Notes: generated by a model not told the origin, from the sequence alone. DNA of 64,000 nucleotides from Halorhabdus sp. CBA1104 (GCF_009690625.1 NZ_CP033878.1:1302001-1366000), one strand, 5' to 3'. Shown: positions 53,735 through 62,355, counted from the first letter of the stretch. Made by a program: numbers and translations.

Positions 53735-55735
53735 TCACCCGCCGGTCATGATCTCGAACCGCGCGCCACCATCGTCGCTCTCGGTGACGCTGATCGTCCA
53801 GTCGTGGGCCTGGACGATCTCCCGGACGATTGCGAGGCCAAAGCCCGTCCCGTCCTCGGCAGTCGTGTAGCCACTCTCGAAGACCGTCTGCCGTTCGTCG
53901 ACCGGAATTCCCGGCCCGTCATCGGCAACGAAAAACCCGTTCTCGAGGGCGCCGACGGTGACCGTGACAGCCTGTCCGGTGTGCTCGACTGCGTTCCGAA
54001 ACAGGTTCTCGAACAGCTGTTGGAGACGGCTTCGATCGGCCTGGATCGTCACGGTACTGTCGACGTGCAACGACGCGTGTTCTGTCGCGACGGTCTCCCA
54101 AGATGCCTCGGCGATGGTCGAGAGATCCACGGCCGTCGTGTCGGTGACCGACTGGCCACCCTGTGCGAGAGTTAACACGTCGTCGATCAGGGCGTCCATC
54201 CGATCGAGGGCATCCGCAACGTCCTCGAGATGGTCACTGTCGGTCTCGGACTGGAGGACGTCGACACGCCCGACGGCGACGTTCAAGGGATTTCGCAGAT
54301 CGTGGGCGAGAACACTCGCGAACTCGTCGAGACGCTCGTTCTGGCGTTCGAGTTCAGTCGTAACAAGTCCCTGTTCGAGTTCGTAGCTCACCCACTTGCT
54401 CATCAACCGGACGATCGTCTGCTCGGCGTCCGAAAAAGCCTCGTCGCGTGGCTCGGTCGAAGCAAAGCAGAGCGTCCCGTACAGCTCGCCGTTGGCGACG
54501 ACTTTTCCGCCGACGTAACTCCCCAGATCGAACACCTCGTAGGCAGGGTCGTCATCCCAGCCGGCCGCGACCGCATCAGCGATCACCAGCAGATCGTCGG
54601 CCTGGATCGTCTTGCGGCAATAGGCTTCCGAGAGTGGACACGTCTCCCCCGGCTGGAGGAGTTCGTGATCGCCGTGTGCGTGAACGATTCGCTGAGTGCC
54701 GGTCGAAAGATCGCCGTCTGGCCCCGTTTCGATCCGAGAGAGAAACCCGTAGGGCAACTCGAAGTGCTCACAGCCCAGTTCGAGCAAGCGCTCGATTTTG
54801 TCCTCGAACGAGTCGTCGGGATCGGCCGTCACGGCGTACAGCCGCTGGAGGGTATCGAGTGTGTCCTGTCGCTTTCGCTGCTGTCGTTTGCGTGTAGAGA
54901 TATCCCGGATGATCCCAGTGAATCGGTGCTCACCGTCGATCGTGGTCTCGCCAAAAGAGATCCCCAGCGGAATCTCCGTCCCGTCACGGTGGCGACCCGG
55001 CAGTTCGATCCAGTCCCAGTCGAGTTGTCGCTGGCCAGCCTCGAGGTAGCGAGCGACGGCTGCCATGTGGTCGTCGTGGAAGCGCTCGGGCATGATCGTA
55101 TACAACGGCTCGCCGATCAGTTCCGCCGGTTCGTAGCCGAACAGACCAGTGACCGCATCGTTCGCGTACTGGATAACGCTGTCCTCGTCGATCGTCAGCA
55201 CACCGAGTGTCGTCTGCTGGGTCAACGCCTCGAAACGCGCCTCGACGCGCTCGAGTTCCCGCAGGCGCGTCGCCAGTTGGGCCGAGGATTGGGACATCGC
55301 TTCGGGGGCTGGCGAGGACTGCTTGCCGGACCTGCTATCGCGGCGGTCTCGATCCCCCGAGACGATATCGACAATACGCTTTGCAAGCCTGCTGAATGGA
55401 GCTGGCCGTGCCTCGCGAAAGAGGAGCTCAGTCACGCCCGCCGAGACGGCATCGCTGGCGACGACTGGCGACTCCATTGCCGTGAATAGCACGAACGGCA
55501 GTTCCAGATGGCGCTCCCGGACGGTTTCGAGCAGCTCGATCCCGGTCGCGTCGGGTAGATCGAACGCCGAAACGACACACTCGAACCCACTATCGTCGAG
55601 AGACGTGAGGGCCGCGCTCGCGCCGACGACGCTCTCGACGGCGAGACGGTCGTCCTCGCATTCCAGGGTAGTCGCGACAGACGCGGCCGCGTCCGATTCG
55701 CTTCCGACGTAGAGGACGCGGATCGTCTCTTCCAT
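53735..55735 (-). CDS. Histidine kinase with degenerate receiver, PAS and GAF domains
   Basis: 666 residues from ATG 55735 (MEETIRVLYVG). A receiver-like domain (1-120) lacks key residues: the acidic pair is replaced by GSES, the phospho-acceptor position is Ala57 (VVSAFDLPD where VVSDYDMP is usual) and the conserved Lys region reads LLFREAR. A PAS domain (about 180-285), a GAF domain (about 300-450, GETCPLSEAYCRKT), then HisKA with LAHDLRNPL and an HATPase with GLAIVREIV follow. All kinase motifs look intact. There is no TM. It overlaps nothing, but faces the PiT gene with 8 bp between stops. Confidence 0.88.
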   Translation of the reverse strand: MEETIRVLYVGSESDAAASVATTLECEDDRLAVESVVGASAALTSLDDSGFECVVSAFDLPDATGIELLETVRERHLELPFVLFTAMESPVVASDAVSAGVTELLFREARPAPFSRLAKRIVDIVSGDRDRRDSRSGKQSSPAPEAMSQSSAQLATRLRELERVEARFEALTQQTTLGVLTIDEDSVIQYANDAVTGLFGYEPAELIGEPLYTIMPERFHDDHMAAVARYLEAGQRQLDWDWIELPGRHRDGTEIPLGISFGETTIDGEHRFTGIIRDISTRKRQQRKRQDTLDTLQRLYAVTADPDDSFEDKIERLLELGCEHFELPYGFLSRIETGPDGDLSTGTQRIVHAHGDHELLQPGETCPLSEAYCRKTIQADDLLVIADAVAAGWDDDPAYEVFDLGSYVGGKVVANGELYGTLCFASTEPRDEAFSDAEQTIVRLMSKWVSYELEQGLVTTELERQNERLDEFASVLAHDLRNPLNVAVGRVDVLQSETDSDHLEDVADALDRMDALIDDVLTLAQGGQSVTDTTAVDLSTIAEASWETVATEHASLHVDSTVTIQADRSRLQQLFENLFRNAVEHTGQAVTVTVGALENGFFVADDGPGIPVDERQTVFESGYTTAEDGTGFGLAIVREIVQAHDWTISVTESDDGGARFEIMTGG

Positions 55736-55809
55736 GACGGATTCTCCCACCGGTCGCACTTAATCGGTTCGGCGCTGTCTCGAAGACGGAGCTGTGGCCA
55801 GTCGGCCAA

Positions 55810-56649
55810 TCAAGCCACGCGCTTTGGCGGGACGAGCAGCACGTTACCGTCGGCTTTGGCGACAATATCCTCGGAGACGCTGCCCAGCAGTAGTCGCCGC
55901 AGCCGACTGTGCCCCCGGGACCCGACGAGCGTCGTCGCCGGGTCGTGCTCGTCCTCGACGGCGAGAATCTCCTCGACGGGATCACCCTGCCGGACGTCGA
56001 GGTGGGTCTCGATATCCCAGGCCTCGAGTTGGGCTGTGAGTTCAGCGAGTTGGTCCCGGGGTTCCTCGTCGATGTCCGGATCCGCTGGCGTCTCGACGTG
56101 GACCAGCGTCGCCTCCTCGGTCGCGTGCCGGAGATACGAGAACGCCTCGAAAGCGTCCTGGGCGTTCTCGGAGAAATCAGTCGCATAGAGAATGCGCTGA
56201 AACAGATGTTCGGCGAGCACGTCCGGGTCGTCGGTTGCCCGCTGGATCCGGTTGACCAACAGTGGTGTCACCGACGTTCGTGCGAGGTTCCGGGCCGTCG
56301 AACCGATGAATCGGTTCTCCAGTGGACTCGACCCGCGCGAACCGACGATCGAAAGGCTCGCGCCGACCGACTCGGCGATCCCGTTGATGCGGCGATGGGG
56401 GGTCCCGCGGACGACGTGGGTTTCGACTCCGAATCCGGCGTTTTCGAAAGTGTCACGGTAGCGGTTCAGCGCTTGTCGGCGACGCTCCTCGAAGTCCATC
56501 CCCGGCATCCCGGAGTGGACGTTCGACGGGACGACCGTCACGAGGTGAAACTCCTCGATGCCGATCCGATCGAGACACTCCAGGCACGTCTCGTTGGCGA
56601 TCGTAGCCTCGCTCGCCGCAGAGAGATCTGTCGCGTAGACGGCCCTCAT
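55810..56649 (-). CDS. Tandem universal stress protein (UspA)
   Basis: 279 residues with two Usp domains. The first (1-140) ends with VGSRGSSPLENRFIGSTAR; the second (about 155-279) with VGSRGHSRLRRLLLGSVSE, the ATP-binding loop pattern G-x2-G-x9-G-S. An AT-rich minus-strand TATA-like region (56670-56677) sits about 25 bp before the ATG. Usp proteins bind ATP and support stress survival; the exact partner is unknown. It is divergent from the small membrane protein and TauE genes. Confidence 0.9.
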   Translation of the reverse strand: MRAVYATDLSAASEATIANETCLECLDRIGIEEFHLVTVVPSNVHSGMPGMDFEERRRQALNRYRDTFENAGFGVETHVVRGTPHRRINGIAESVGASLSIVGSRGSSPLENRFIGSTARNLARTSVTPLLVNRIQRATDDPDVLAEHLFQRILYATDFSENAQDAFEAFSYLRHATEEATLVHVETPADPDIDEEPRDQLAELTAQLEAWDIETHLDVRQGDPVEEILAVEDEHDPATTLVGSRGHSRLRRLLLGSVSEDIVAKADGNVLLVPPKRVA

Positions 56650-57030
56650 ACCGATCTGTAGCAGCCGGCGTTATAATATTGCTTCGATTGTCCAATACAA
56701 TAGTGAGCGGATCGAACAATCACGAAACGAACTCGTGTCACGAGTCAGGCAACCACCGGCGTACCGGTCTGACGCGCCCCACGTCAAAACGCACCTATAT
56801 TCGCCGTAAGTGCGGTATAATCCAGGTTTTTGGGTCTAAGTTTTGTTGACGAGAGGAAGGTTCGAACGCATATATAGATAACCTATGCAAATATCTACGT
56901 CAGTTACGTGGCAGATACACGTCTGTAATATTGTGTAGGCCGTTCAAAACGTTTTACCCACCCGTGGAATAAGGGGTATTGAAGAGGAAACCATGATCCG
57001 CACACGACTATCGACGACGGGGGGAGACAC
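56650..57030 (+). other. Divergent intergenic region between Usp and TauE genes
   Basis: 381 bp with no gene. It includes the Usp TATA-like element near 56670-56677 (minus), a 15-bp palindrome at 56731-56745, and an AT-rich CATATATAGATAA near 56868-56880 that could serve the rightward genes. No further structure is clear. Confidence 0.6.
56731..56745. promoter_or_regulatory. 15-bp odd palindrome in the Usp/TauE divergent region
   Basis: ACTCGTG and CACGAGT flank a single T, a perfect inverted repeat. It lies about 82 bp upstream of the Usp start and is a candidate operator for either direction. Confidence 0.55.
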
Positions 57031-57180
57031 ATGATCGGGCTCGGATCGGGCGCCCAGATGGGAGAGGCGGCTACGCTCGTCGGTGCGGTGTTGCTCGAAG
57101 CGATCGTGCTCTATCTGGGATACGGCGCCCTGTCGAACGTCCTCGGAGAACCACTCGTCGAACGCATTCGCACGCTCTGA
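57031..57180 (+). CDS. Tiny single-span membrane protein (DUF7512-like)
   Basis: 49 residues: MIGLGSGAQMGEAATLVGAV, a hydrophobic helix (LEAIVLYLGYGALSNVL) and ERIRTL. A strong GGGGAG ribosome site precedes ATG 57031 and the stop is 3 bp before the TauE start, so it is translated with that transporter. Similar tiny proteins occur before TauE/SafE genes in haloarchaea; I recall the family as DUF7512, without checking. It may help assemble or gate the transporter. Confidence 0.7.
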   Translation: MIGLGSGAQMGEAATLVGAVLLEAIVLYLGYGALSNVLGEPLVERIRTL

Positions 57181-57183
57181 CCA

Positions 57184-58221
57184 ATGGAACTGTTCGGACT
57201 CGCCGCGAGCATGATCGGCCTGTTCGTCGGCTTTGGCTTCATGGTCGGCGTCCTGTTTGGCTTCTTCGGGATGGGCGGGTCGTTCCTCGTGACCCCCGCG
57301 TTGATGATCATGGGCTTCGAGACGACCACGGCCGTCGGGAGTGGGATGGCCTTCGTCTTCGGGACAGCCGTCATCGCGACGCTCAAACACCGGGACCTCG
57401 GCCAGGTGGACTACAAACTCGGCGGGTTGATGATCGTCGGTACCACTGCCGGCATCGAGGTCGGTCGGATCGGGCTGTACTTCCTGCAAGACCAGGGACT
57501 GGCCGAGCTTGTCGTCGGCGTGACGTACGTCGTCCTCCTGGGAGGCGTGGGACTCTTTGTCACGCGCAATGCGCTCAAAAACGACGGGGACGATGGCGGT
57601 GGCGATCACCACGACCCAGACGCGGAGATCGACCCCGACGCGATTCCGGATATTGCAAAGCAAATCCAATCCTACACCGTCCCGCCGATGCTGTCGATCA
57701 GTGGCGGGATCAGGGTCTCGCTGTGGATGATCCTCGGCGTCGCCTTCGCGACCGGCTTGCTCTCTGGGTTCCTCGGCGTCGGCGGTGGTTTCATCCGGAT
57801 GCCGGCAATGTTCTACCTGATCGGCGTGCCCGTCCCGATCGCCGTCGGGACCGACCTCTTCGAGATCGTCTTCTCGGGCGGCCTCGGATCCTTCCTCTAC
57901 GGGCTGGAAGGCGGCGTCGATCTCTCGATCGTCGCGCCGCTTTTGGCCGGGAGCGCACTCGGTGCCCGGATCGGTTCGACCGCGACCAGCCTCGTCGAGG
58001 AGAGCGAGATCAAGATCTACTTCGGGCTCATGTTGCTCGGCGGTGCGGTGGCCGTCGCGCTCCGCCAGCTCGGCAACGCCGTCGAAGTCGAGATCTTTCA
58101 GGTGATCAGTTTCGGGCTGATCATGCTCGCCGCCCTGGCTGTCGGGAGCGCCGTCATCTACAGTGCCGTGCGAGCGATCCGAGACGACACGAGAACGACT
58201 GAGGTCTCTCCGGCGGATTGA
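57184..58221 (+). CDS. TauE/SafE-family sulfite/organosulfonate exporter
   Basis: 345 residues in two similar halves of four helices each. Each half begins with a conserved glycine-rich stretch: FGFMVGVLFGFFGMGGSF (about 17-34) and FATGLLSGFLGVGGGFIRMP (second half). A hydrophilic Asp-rich loop (about 140-160, DDGGGDHHDPDAEID) separates them. The family exports sulfite, sulfolactate or taurine-derived anions. It follows the tiny membrane protein by 3 bp. Combined with the rhodanese-MBL operon 4 kb away, a sulfite-detoxification role is plausible. Confidence 0.88.
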   Translation: MELFGLAASMIGLFVGFGFMVGVLFGFFGMGGSFLVTPALMIMGFETTTAVGSGMAFVFGTAVIATLKHRDLGQVDYKLGGLMIVGTTAGIEVGRIGLYFLQDQGLAELVVGVTYVVLLGGVGLFVTRNALKNDGDDGGGDHHDPDAEIDPDAIPDIAKQIQSYTVPPMLSISGGIRVSLWMILGVAFATGLLSGFLGVGGGFIRMPAMFYLIGVPVPIAVGTDLFEIVFSGGLGSFLYGLEGGVDLSIVAPLLAGSALGARIGSTATSLVEESEIKIYFGLMLLGGAVAVALRQLGNAVEVEIFQVISFGLIMLAALAVGSAVIYSAVRAIRDDTRTTEVSPAD

Positions 58222-58232
58222 TAGCCCGCTGC

Positions 58233-59762
58233 TCAAAGGTTGCCGTGGTGGGCTGCCTGCCGGATGGTCGCCGCTCGCTGACCGATGGCCTCGCGCTCGG
58301 CCTCGTCTTTGTCGTCCCAGTGACTGTAGACCAGTCCCATCCGGTGATTCGACCGGAGGCGATCTTCGTTTCGGCCCAAAAAGTCCCAGTAGAGGGCGTT
58401 GAACGGGCAGGCGTTCTCGCCGACCGTCTTGGTCTTGTAATAGGGACAACTGCCACAGTAGTCGCTCATGCGGTCGACGTAATTGCTGGATGCCACGTAG
58501 GGTTTCGTCGAGAGTACGTCGGTTGCGAACGTGCCCATCCCGACGACGTTGGGCGTCGTCACCCAGTGGTGGGCGTCGACGAAGGTGGCGTGAAACCAGC
58601 GGTTGAGCGCGTGTGGATCGACGCCGAACGTCGTCGCGAAGTTCGAAAGCACCATCAGGCGCTCGATGTGGTGGGCGTATCCCCGACGACGGACGCCCGC
58701 GATGACGTCGGCGAGACAAGCCATCTCCGTCTCACCCGTCCAGAAGAATTCGGGCAGTGGCTCGGTCGCCGCAAGTTGGTTCGCCTCGGCGAGTGCCTCA
58801 CGCTCGCGACGGTAGACGTGACGCAGAAACTCCCGCCAGCCCAGCACTTGCCGGACGAACCCCTCGACGCTGTTGAGCGGTGCGTCGCCGGCTCGATAGG
58901 CTTCGATCGCTCGCTCGATGACTTCCGCTGGGTGGAGCAGACCCAGGTTCAGACTGCTCGATAGCAACGAGTGACTCATCGCCCAGGAGTCCCGGACCAT
59001 CGCGTCTTGATACGTCCCGAACGTTTCGAGGCGGTTCGTACAGAAGTCTTCGAGAGCGCCCAAGGCCTGCTCGCGCGTGACTGGCCACCGGAACGGTTCC
59101 GGGTCGGCCCACGCGCCGCCGTACGGTGGCTCGTCGTAGCCGCCATCGAACTGGGCGTCGACCCACGCGAGGACATCGTGGGTCGTCTCGTCGGGTTCGA
59201 ACGCTGGCGGTGCGGGCGCCTCCCAGTCGTCGGGCGGGGTCTCGCGGTTGTCCTCGTCGTAGTTCCACTCACCACCGACGGGATCTCCCTCGTCCAGCAG
59301 ATAGCCAGTCTCGCGGCGCATGAACCGATAGAAGTCCTCGTGGCGGTAGCTGTCACTACTCCGTCCATCCGCCCAGTCATCGAACTGCTCGCGCGAACAG
59401 CAAAACAGATCGTTCGCGACGATTTCAAGACGGCCTCCGCAATCGTCCACCAGCGAGCGAAGTCGGTCCACACCCCCGGCGGGCCGCATGAGCGTCAATT
59501 CGTCGTCCGGGTGGGCGTCGAAATGTGCCTCAAGGCCCTCACGGAAGGTCTCGACCCGGTGATAGTAGACTTGCCGGCCGGCCCGTCGACAGCGATCCCG
59601 GAAGTGACGCATCGCACTGAACACCACGGCGAGCTTGTGGGGATGGTACGGCAACCGTTCGGCAAACGACCGGGATTCGATCAACAAAATTGGCTCGTCC
59701 GATCGCTCGGCGACTGGTCCATCGTCTGTCGTGAGTTGATCGCCCAGGACCCAGACGGTCAT
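58233..59762 (-). CDS. FeS-type cryptochrome/photolyase (FeS-BCP/PhrB-like)
   Basis: 509 residues from ATG 59762 (MTVWVLGDQLTTDDG); an in-frame ATG 10 codons upstream (59792) is possible, but MTVWVLGDQL is the usual family start and AGAGGG lies just before it. The N-terminal Rossmann-like domain is followed by the all-helical FAD domain with TFGTYQDAMVRDSWAMSHSL, HHIERLMVLSNFATT and MGTFATDV. The C-terminal SDYCGSCPYYKTKTVGENACPF has three Cys of the four that bind a 4Fe-4S cluster in this group. It repairs (6-4) photoproducts or senses light. A strong inverted repeat lies just upstream. Confidence 0.9.
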   Translation of the reverse strand: MTVWVLGDQLTTDDGPVAERSDEPILLIESRSFAERLPYHPHKLAVVFSAMRHFRDRCRRAGRQVYYHRVETFREGLEAHFDAHPDDELTLMRPAGGVDRLRSLVDDCGGRLEIVANDLFCCSREQFDDWADGRSSDSYRHEDFYRFMRRETGYLLDEGDPVGGEWNYDEDNRETPPDDWEAPAPPAFEPDETTHDVLAWVDAQFDGGYDEPPYGGAWADPEPFRWPVTREQALGALEDFCTNRLETFGTYQDAMVRDSWAMSHSLLSSSLNLGLLHPAEVIERAIEAYRAGDAPLNSVEGFVRQVLGWREFLRHVYRREREALAEANQLAATEPLPEFFWTGETEMACLADVIAGVRRRGYAHHIERLMVLSNFATTFGVDPHALNRWFHATFVDAHHWVTTPNVVGMGTFATDVLSTKPYVASSNYVDRMSDYCGSCPYYKTKTVGENACPFNALYWDFLGRNEDRLRSNHRMGLVYSHWDDKDEAEREAIGQRAATIRQAAHHGNL

Positions 59763-59814
59763 TGGGCGGCCCTCTGCATTCGCATGTGACATTCTACGCG
59801 AGAGGAGACGGTAA

Positions 59815-59844
59815 AACCAGCCCCGATTCAATTGGGGGCTGGTT
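59815..59844. repeat. 10-bp inverted repeat with 10-bp spacer upstream of the photolyase gene
   Basis: AACCAGCCCC and GGGGCTGGTT flank 10 bp (59825-59834). Arm centres are 20 bp apart, about two helical turns. The left arm overlaps a TATA-like GGTTTTACC on the minus strand, so it is well placed as an operator for the photolyase gene, or as a 5' hairpin. Confidence 0.7.
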
Positions 59845-60073
59845 CGCACGTGAGGGTGAGCGAAGGGGCGCCAATATCGACAGGAACTGTCTGTCGAAGC
59901 TGAATGGGTACAGAACGTTCACAACGGTCGCCACAGCCGTCGTGTAAATCTATTCGCCGACAGCCACAACGGAACGGCCAGTTGCAGGGGCCAGAGAAGA
60001 GAGACGCCTTCGTTGCCCCTGCGATGTCAGCTGACACCACGCTTTTGACCTGGCGCCACGATATCACAACCCA

Positions 60074-60196
60074 GTGTCTGGACCTGAACTAAGCCAGTGC
60101 CCGACGTGTGGATGGACGGGAAAACAGTCTGAACTCGAGAAGGGGCCGTCCGGACCGACCTGTCCTGCGTGTGGCGATGCGATCATGCTCGAGTAG
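60074..60196 (+). CDS. CPxCG zinc-ribbon microprotein
   Basis: 40 residues from GTG 60074, reading MSGPELSQCPTCGWTGKQSE and ending CPACGDAIMLE. Two CPxCG knuckles, CPTCG and CPACG, are spaced to bind one zinc ion, as in the small zinc-finger proteins common in haloarchaea. Codon use is typical of the genome. Immediately after the stop a short AGCCCC/GGGGCT inverted repeat (60195-60208) occurs. The start is GTG without a clear SD. Function is probably nucleic-acid or protein binding, but not shown. Confidence 0.65.
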   Translation: MSGPELSQCPTCGWTGKQSELEKGPSGPTCPACGDAIMLE

Positions 60197-60350
60197 CCCC
60201 CAGGGGCTTGCGCTGCGTCCGTGGGTTCGATAGTGTGGTATCAGTACGACGACGCCTCATGTAGGGATATGACGCCGAACGACCCCACAATACGGGTACA
60301 AATTGCGTACGTGTGCGCCACACAGAAGTCACGTTGACGAGTCCGATACC

Positions 60351-61940
60351 ATGCGCTTTTTCAGCCCGTGGCAGCGACGGCCGGCCATGACTCAGACGGA
60401 ACTCGGAGCAGAGATAGAAGATGTCCTGGAGATCTCTCAAAGCGAGTTTCAGGCCCGAGTCGAACAGGATGCAGCAGTCATCAAAGCCGAAGTCGAAAAG
60501 GGAACGTTCGATAATCCGCAGGGACTGGTTGGATTAGAGTGTGAGTTCTACGCGACAACCGACGAGGCCACAACCAACGGGAACAGAGAGCAAAGCGATT
60601 CCGAACTGAGAACGCTCCGGCGAATTCCTCGCCGGACGCTTTCGTTTACCGGCTTCGAGAAGGAACTGGGATTGCATAACGCGGAGATGAGTACGACGCC
60701 ACAGCCGCTCAACGAGCACGGGATCGAGGCCCAACAGGCCGAGATCAAGGCTCGATTGGCTGCGGCGCGGGAGCCGATTCACGCCAATAACATGCGTCTG
60801 GCCAGCGACGGCCTGTGGACGATTCCACCGAGTGGCGAAACGGCACACGAGTATCTCACCGACTTCATCGACGACGATGGGCTGACGATTGCGACCAACA
60901 TGAGCGACTCGATCCGCTATCACGCGATGGGAAACACCGAGACACCCACGGGCGGGCGTCTCGACGCCCCACACGTCTCGATGGAGACAGAGACCATCAT
61001 GCCCGAGAGCCTCATCACGTCGATCCAGCCCCATTATCAGGTCCCCAACGCCGAAGCGCTCCCGTCGTATTTCAGCTACGCGATTCGGCTTGCAGGACCA
61101 CTCCTCGCGCTTGGCGTCAACTCCCCGTTTTTCCCACCGAGTCTCTACGACGACGGTGTGGCCCCAGAGACAGTCATCGAGGACGCGTGGATGGGCAACC
61201 GGATCAAGGTGTTCGAAACCTCGCTCAATACCGAGCAGGTCCGGAAGGTCAGGTTCCCCGAAGAGTTCGAGACGGTCGAGGAGGCGATCGACAACATCGC
61301 CGCCGATGAGACGATCGTGCCGATGCCTGTCGAGCGCGGCGATCGATTCGACGACGAGTTCGCACACTTCAGACGGAAACACGGCACCTACTGGCGGTGG
61401 ATTCGGCCAGTGTTCGGTGGTGCAAAGCGGTCGAGTGCGAACGCCCGGATCGAGTTTCGACCGTTAGCTGGCCAACCGACACTACGCGACACGATCGCGT
61501 TTCAGGCGGTGTTCGCTGGCGCGCTCGAACACTTCCACTCCGCACAGCATCCGGTCCGCCGGTTGAAATGGGAGACCGCCAGAGACAACTTCTATGCCGC
61601 AATGCGTGACGGCCTGGATGCGGACCTCACCTGGATGACCGCCAACGGACGACTCACGACGGATCTAGAAGCCATTTACGAGGAACTGTTCAGTGCGGCG
61701 GAAGGGGGATTGCAAGCCCAGGGGCTCGGCGACGAACAGGTTCGACAGTACATCTCACCGCTTCGAGATCGTATTCGAACTCGGCGGACACCGGCCCAGT
61801 GGAAACAGCAGATGGCGTCTACCCGTGTCTCCGACGGGGCAGATCTGAGACAGGCAATCGTCGATACCCAACGGGCATATCTAGAACGACAGGCAGAGAC
61901 GTTCTTATCAGGACAACTTACTGACTGGTCTCTCTCGTGA
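60351..61940 (+). CDS. GCS2-type glutamate-cysteine-ligase-like protein
   Basis: 529 residues from ATG 60351; ATG 60387 (MTQTELGAEIED) is an alternative start. The protein has the GCS2-type ligase core: LVGLECEFYATTDE near the N-terminus, NNMRLASDG, a glycine-light nucleotide site and ARIEFRPLAGQPTLRDTIAFQ near residue 380. Carboxylate-amine ligases of this type join amino acids with ATP; some make gamma-glutamylcysteine, the main small thiol of haloarchaea. The protein is longer than the usual haloarchaeal GshA (about 360 residues), so its acceptor may differ. It is monocistronic. Confidence 0.65.
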   Translation: MRFFSPWQRRPAMTQTELGAEIEDVLEISQSEFQARVEQDAAVIKAEVEKGTFDNPQGLVGLECEFYATTDEATTNGNREQSDSELRTLRRIPRRTLSFTGFEKELGLHNAEMSTTPQPLNEHGIEAQQAEIKARLAAAREPIHANNMRLASDGLWTIPPSGETAHEYLTDFIDDDGLTIATNMSDSIRYHAMGNTETPTGGRLDAPHVSMETETIMPESLITSIQPHYQVPNAEALPSYFSYAIRLAGPLLALGVNSPFFPPSLYDDGVAPETVIEDAWMGNRIKVFETSLNTEQVRKVRFPEEFETVEEAIDNIAADETIVPMPVERGDRFDDEFAHFRRKHGTYWRWIRPVFGGAKRSSANARIEFRPLAGQPTLRDTIAFQAVFAGALEHFHSAQHPVRRLKWETARDNFYAAMRDGLDADLTWMTANGRLTTDLEAIYEELFSAAEGGLQAQGLGDEQVRQYISPLRDRIRTRRTPAQWKQQMASTRVSDGADLRQAIVDTQRAYLERQAETFLSGQLTDWSLS

Positions 61941-61993
61941 GTATCGATACCAGGATCCAATTGCCCGGGTCGGTTCACTCTCTCCGGTCGCTG

Positions 61994-62244
61994 CACGGAC
62001 GCGGCGGGAGTTCGCCGAGCGAAGCGAGTCTATCGGGAGTGAGCGATCACGAAGTGATCGCGATCTACGCCGCGGCCGCTGAGTGAGGAACACAGTGAGG
62101 AACGAAGCGGACGCGGCGGGATTCGAACCGAGTGGAGACGGTCGACCTCGCTCCGCTCGGTCGCTACGACTCCCCGGGTTCGAATCCCTTGGTCCTCCAC
62201 TCCTCACTGCGTTCGTCGTTACGGACGCGGCGGGATTCGAACCC
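61994..62244 (+). repeat. Repeated tRNA 3'-end fragments beside tRNA-Arg
   Basis: CGGACGCGGCGGGA occurs three times: within 61994-62010, within 62107-62129 (extended to GGATTCGAACC) and as the 3' end of the true tRNA gene at 62222-62244. A second tRNA-like 3' segment (CCGGGTTCGAATCCC then TTGGTCCTCCA) lies at 62173-62199 on the plus strand. Between them are short haloarchaeal GAGCGAAGCGAG-type repeats and a GCGATCAC/GTGATCGC hairpin at 62043-62061. The fragments lack 5' halves and cannot fold as tRNAs. Confidence 0.75.
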
Positions 62245-62294
62245 GCGATCGAGGGGTTAGGAACCCCTCGCCCTATCCGCTAGGCCACGCGTCC
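62223..62294 (-). tRNA. tRNA-Arg (anticodon CCU)
   Basis: 72 nt on the minus strand. The acceptor stem GGACGCG pairs with CGCGTCC; D-arm TGGCCTAGCGGATAGGGC; anticodon stem-loop AGGGG-TTCCTAA-CCCCT with anticodon CCT at positions 34-36; T-arm CGGGTTCGAATCCCG. The anticodon reads AGG. No intron is visible and CCA is not encoded. Confidence 0.95.
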
Positions 62295-62355
62295 CGACCA
62301 GTGGTTGGCGTGGCGAGAGAAAAAACGATTGCGTTCGACCGCCGCCTGAGAACCC

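Noticed and set aside
54230-55489. 419-codon plus-strand open frame
   Set aside because: Antisense to the histidine kinase, with no recognisable motif and atypical composition.
56944-58719. 591-codon minus-strand open frame
   Set aside because: Antisense to the TauE gene and the tiny membrane protein and spans a promoter; its His/Arg/Asp-rich sequence is a shadow.
60195-60208. Intrinsic terminator after the zinc-ribbon gene
   Set aside because: The 6-bp arms are separated by only 2 bp, too tight for a normal RNA loop, and no T-run follows.
62107-62199. Second tRNA gene
   Set aside because: Only T-arm and acceptor 3' parts are seen; no matching 5' acceptor strand, D-arm or anticodon arm on either strand.
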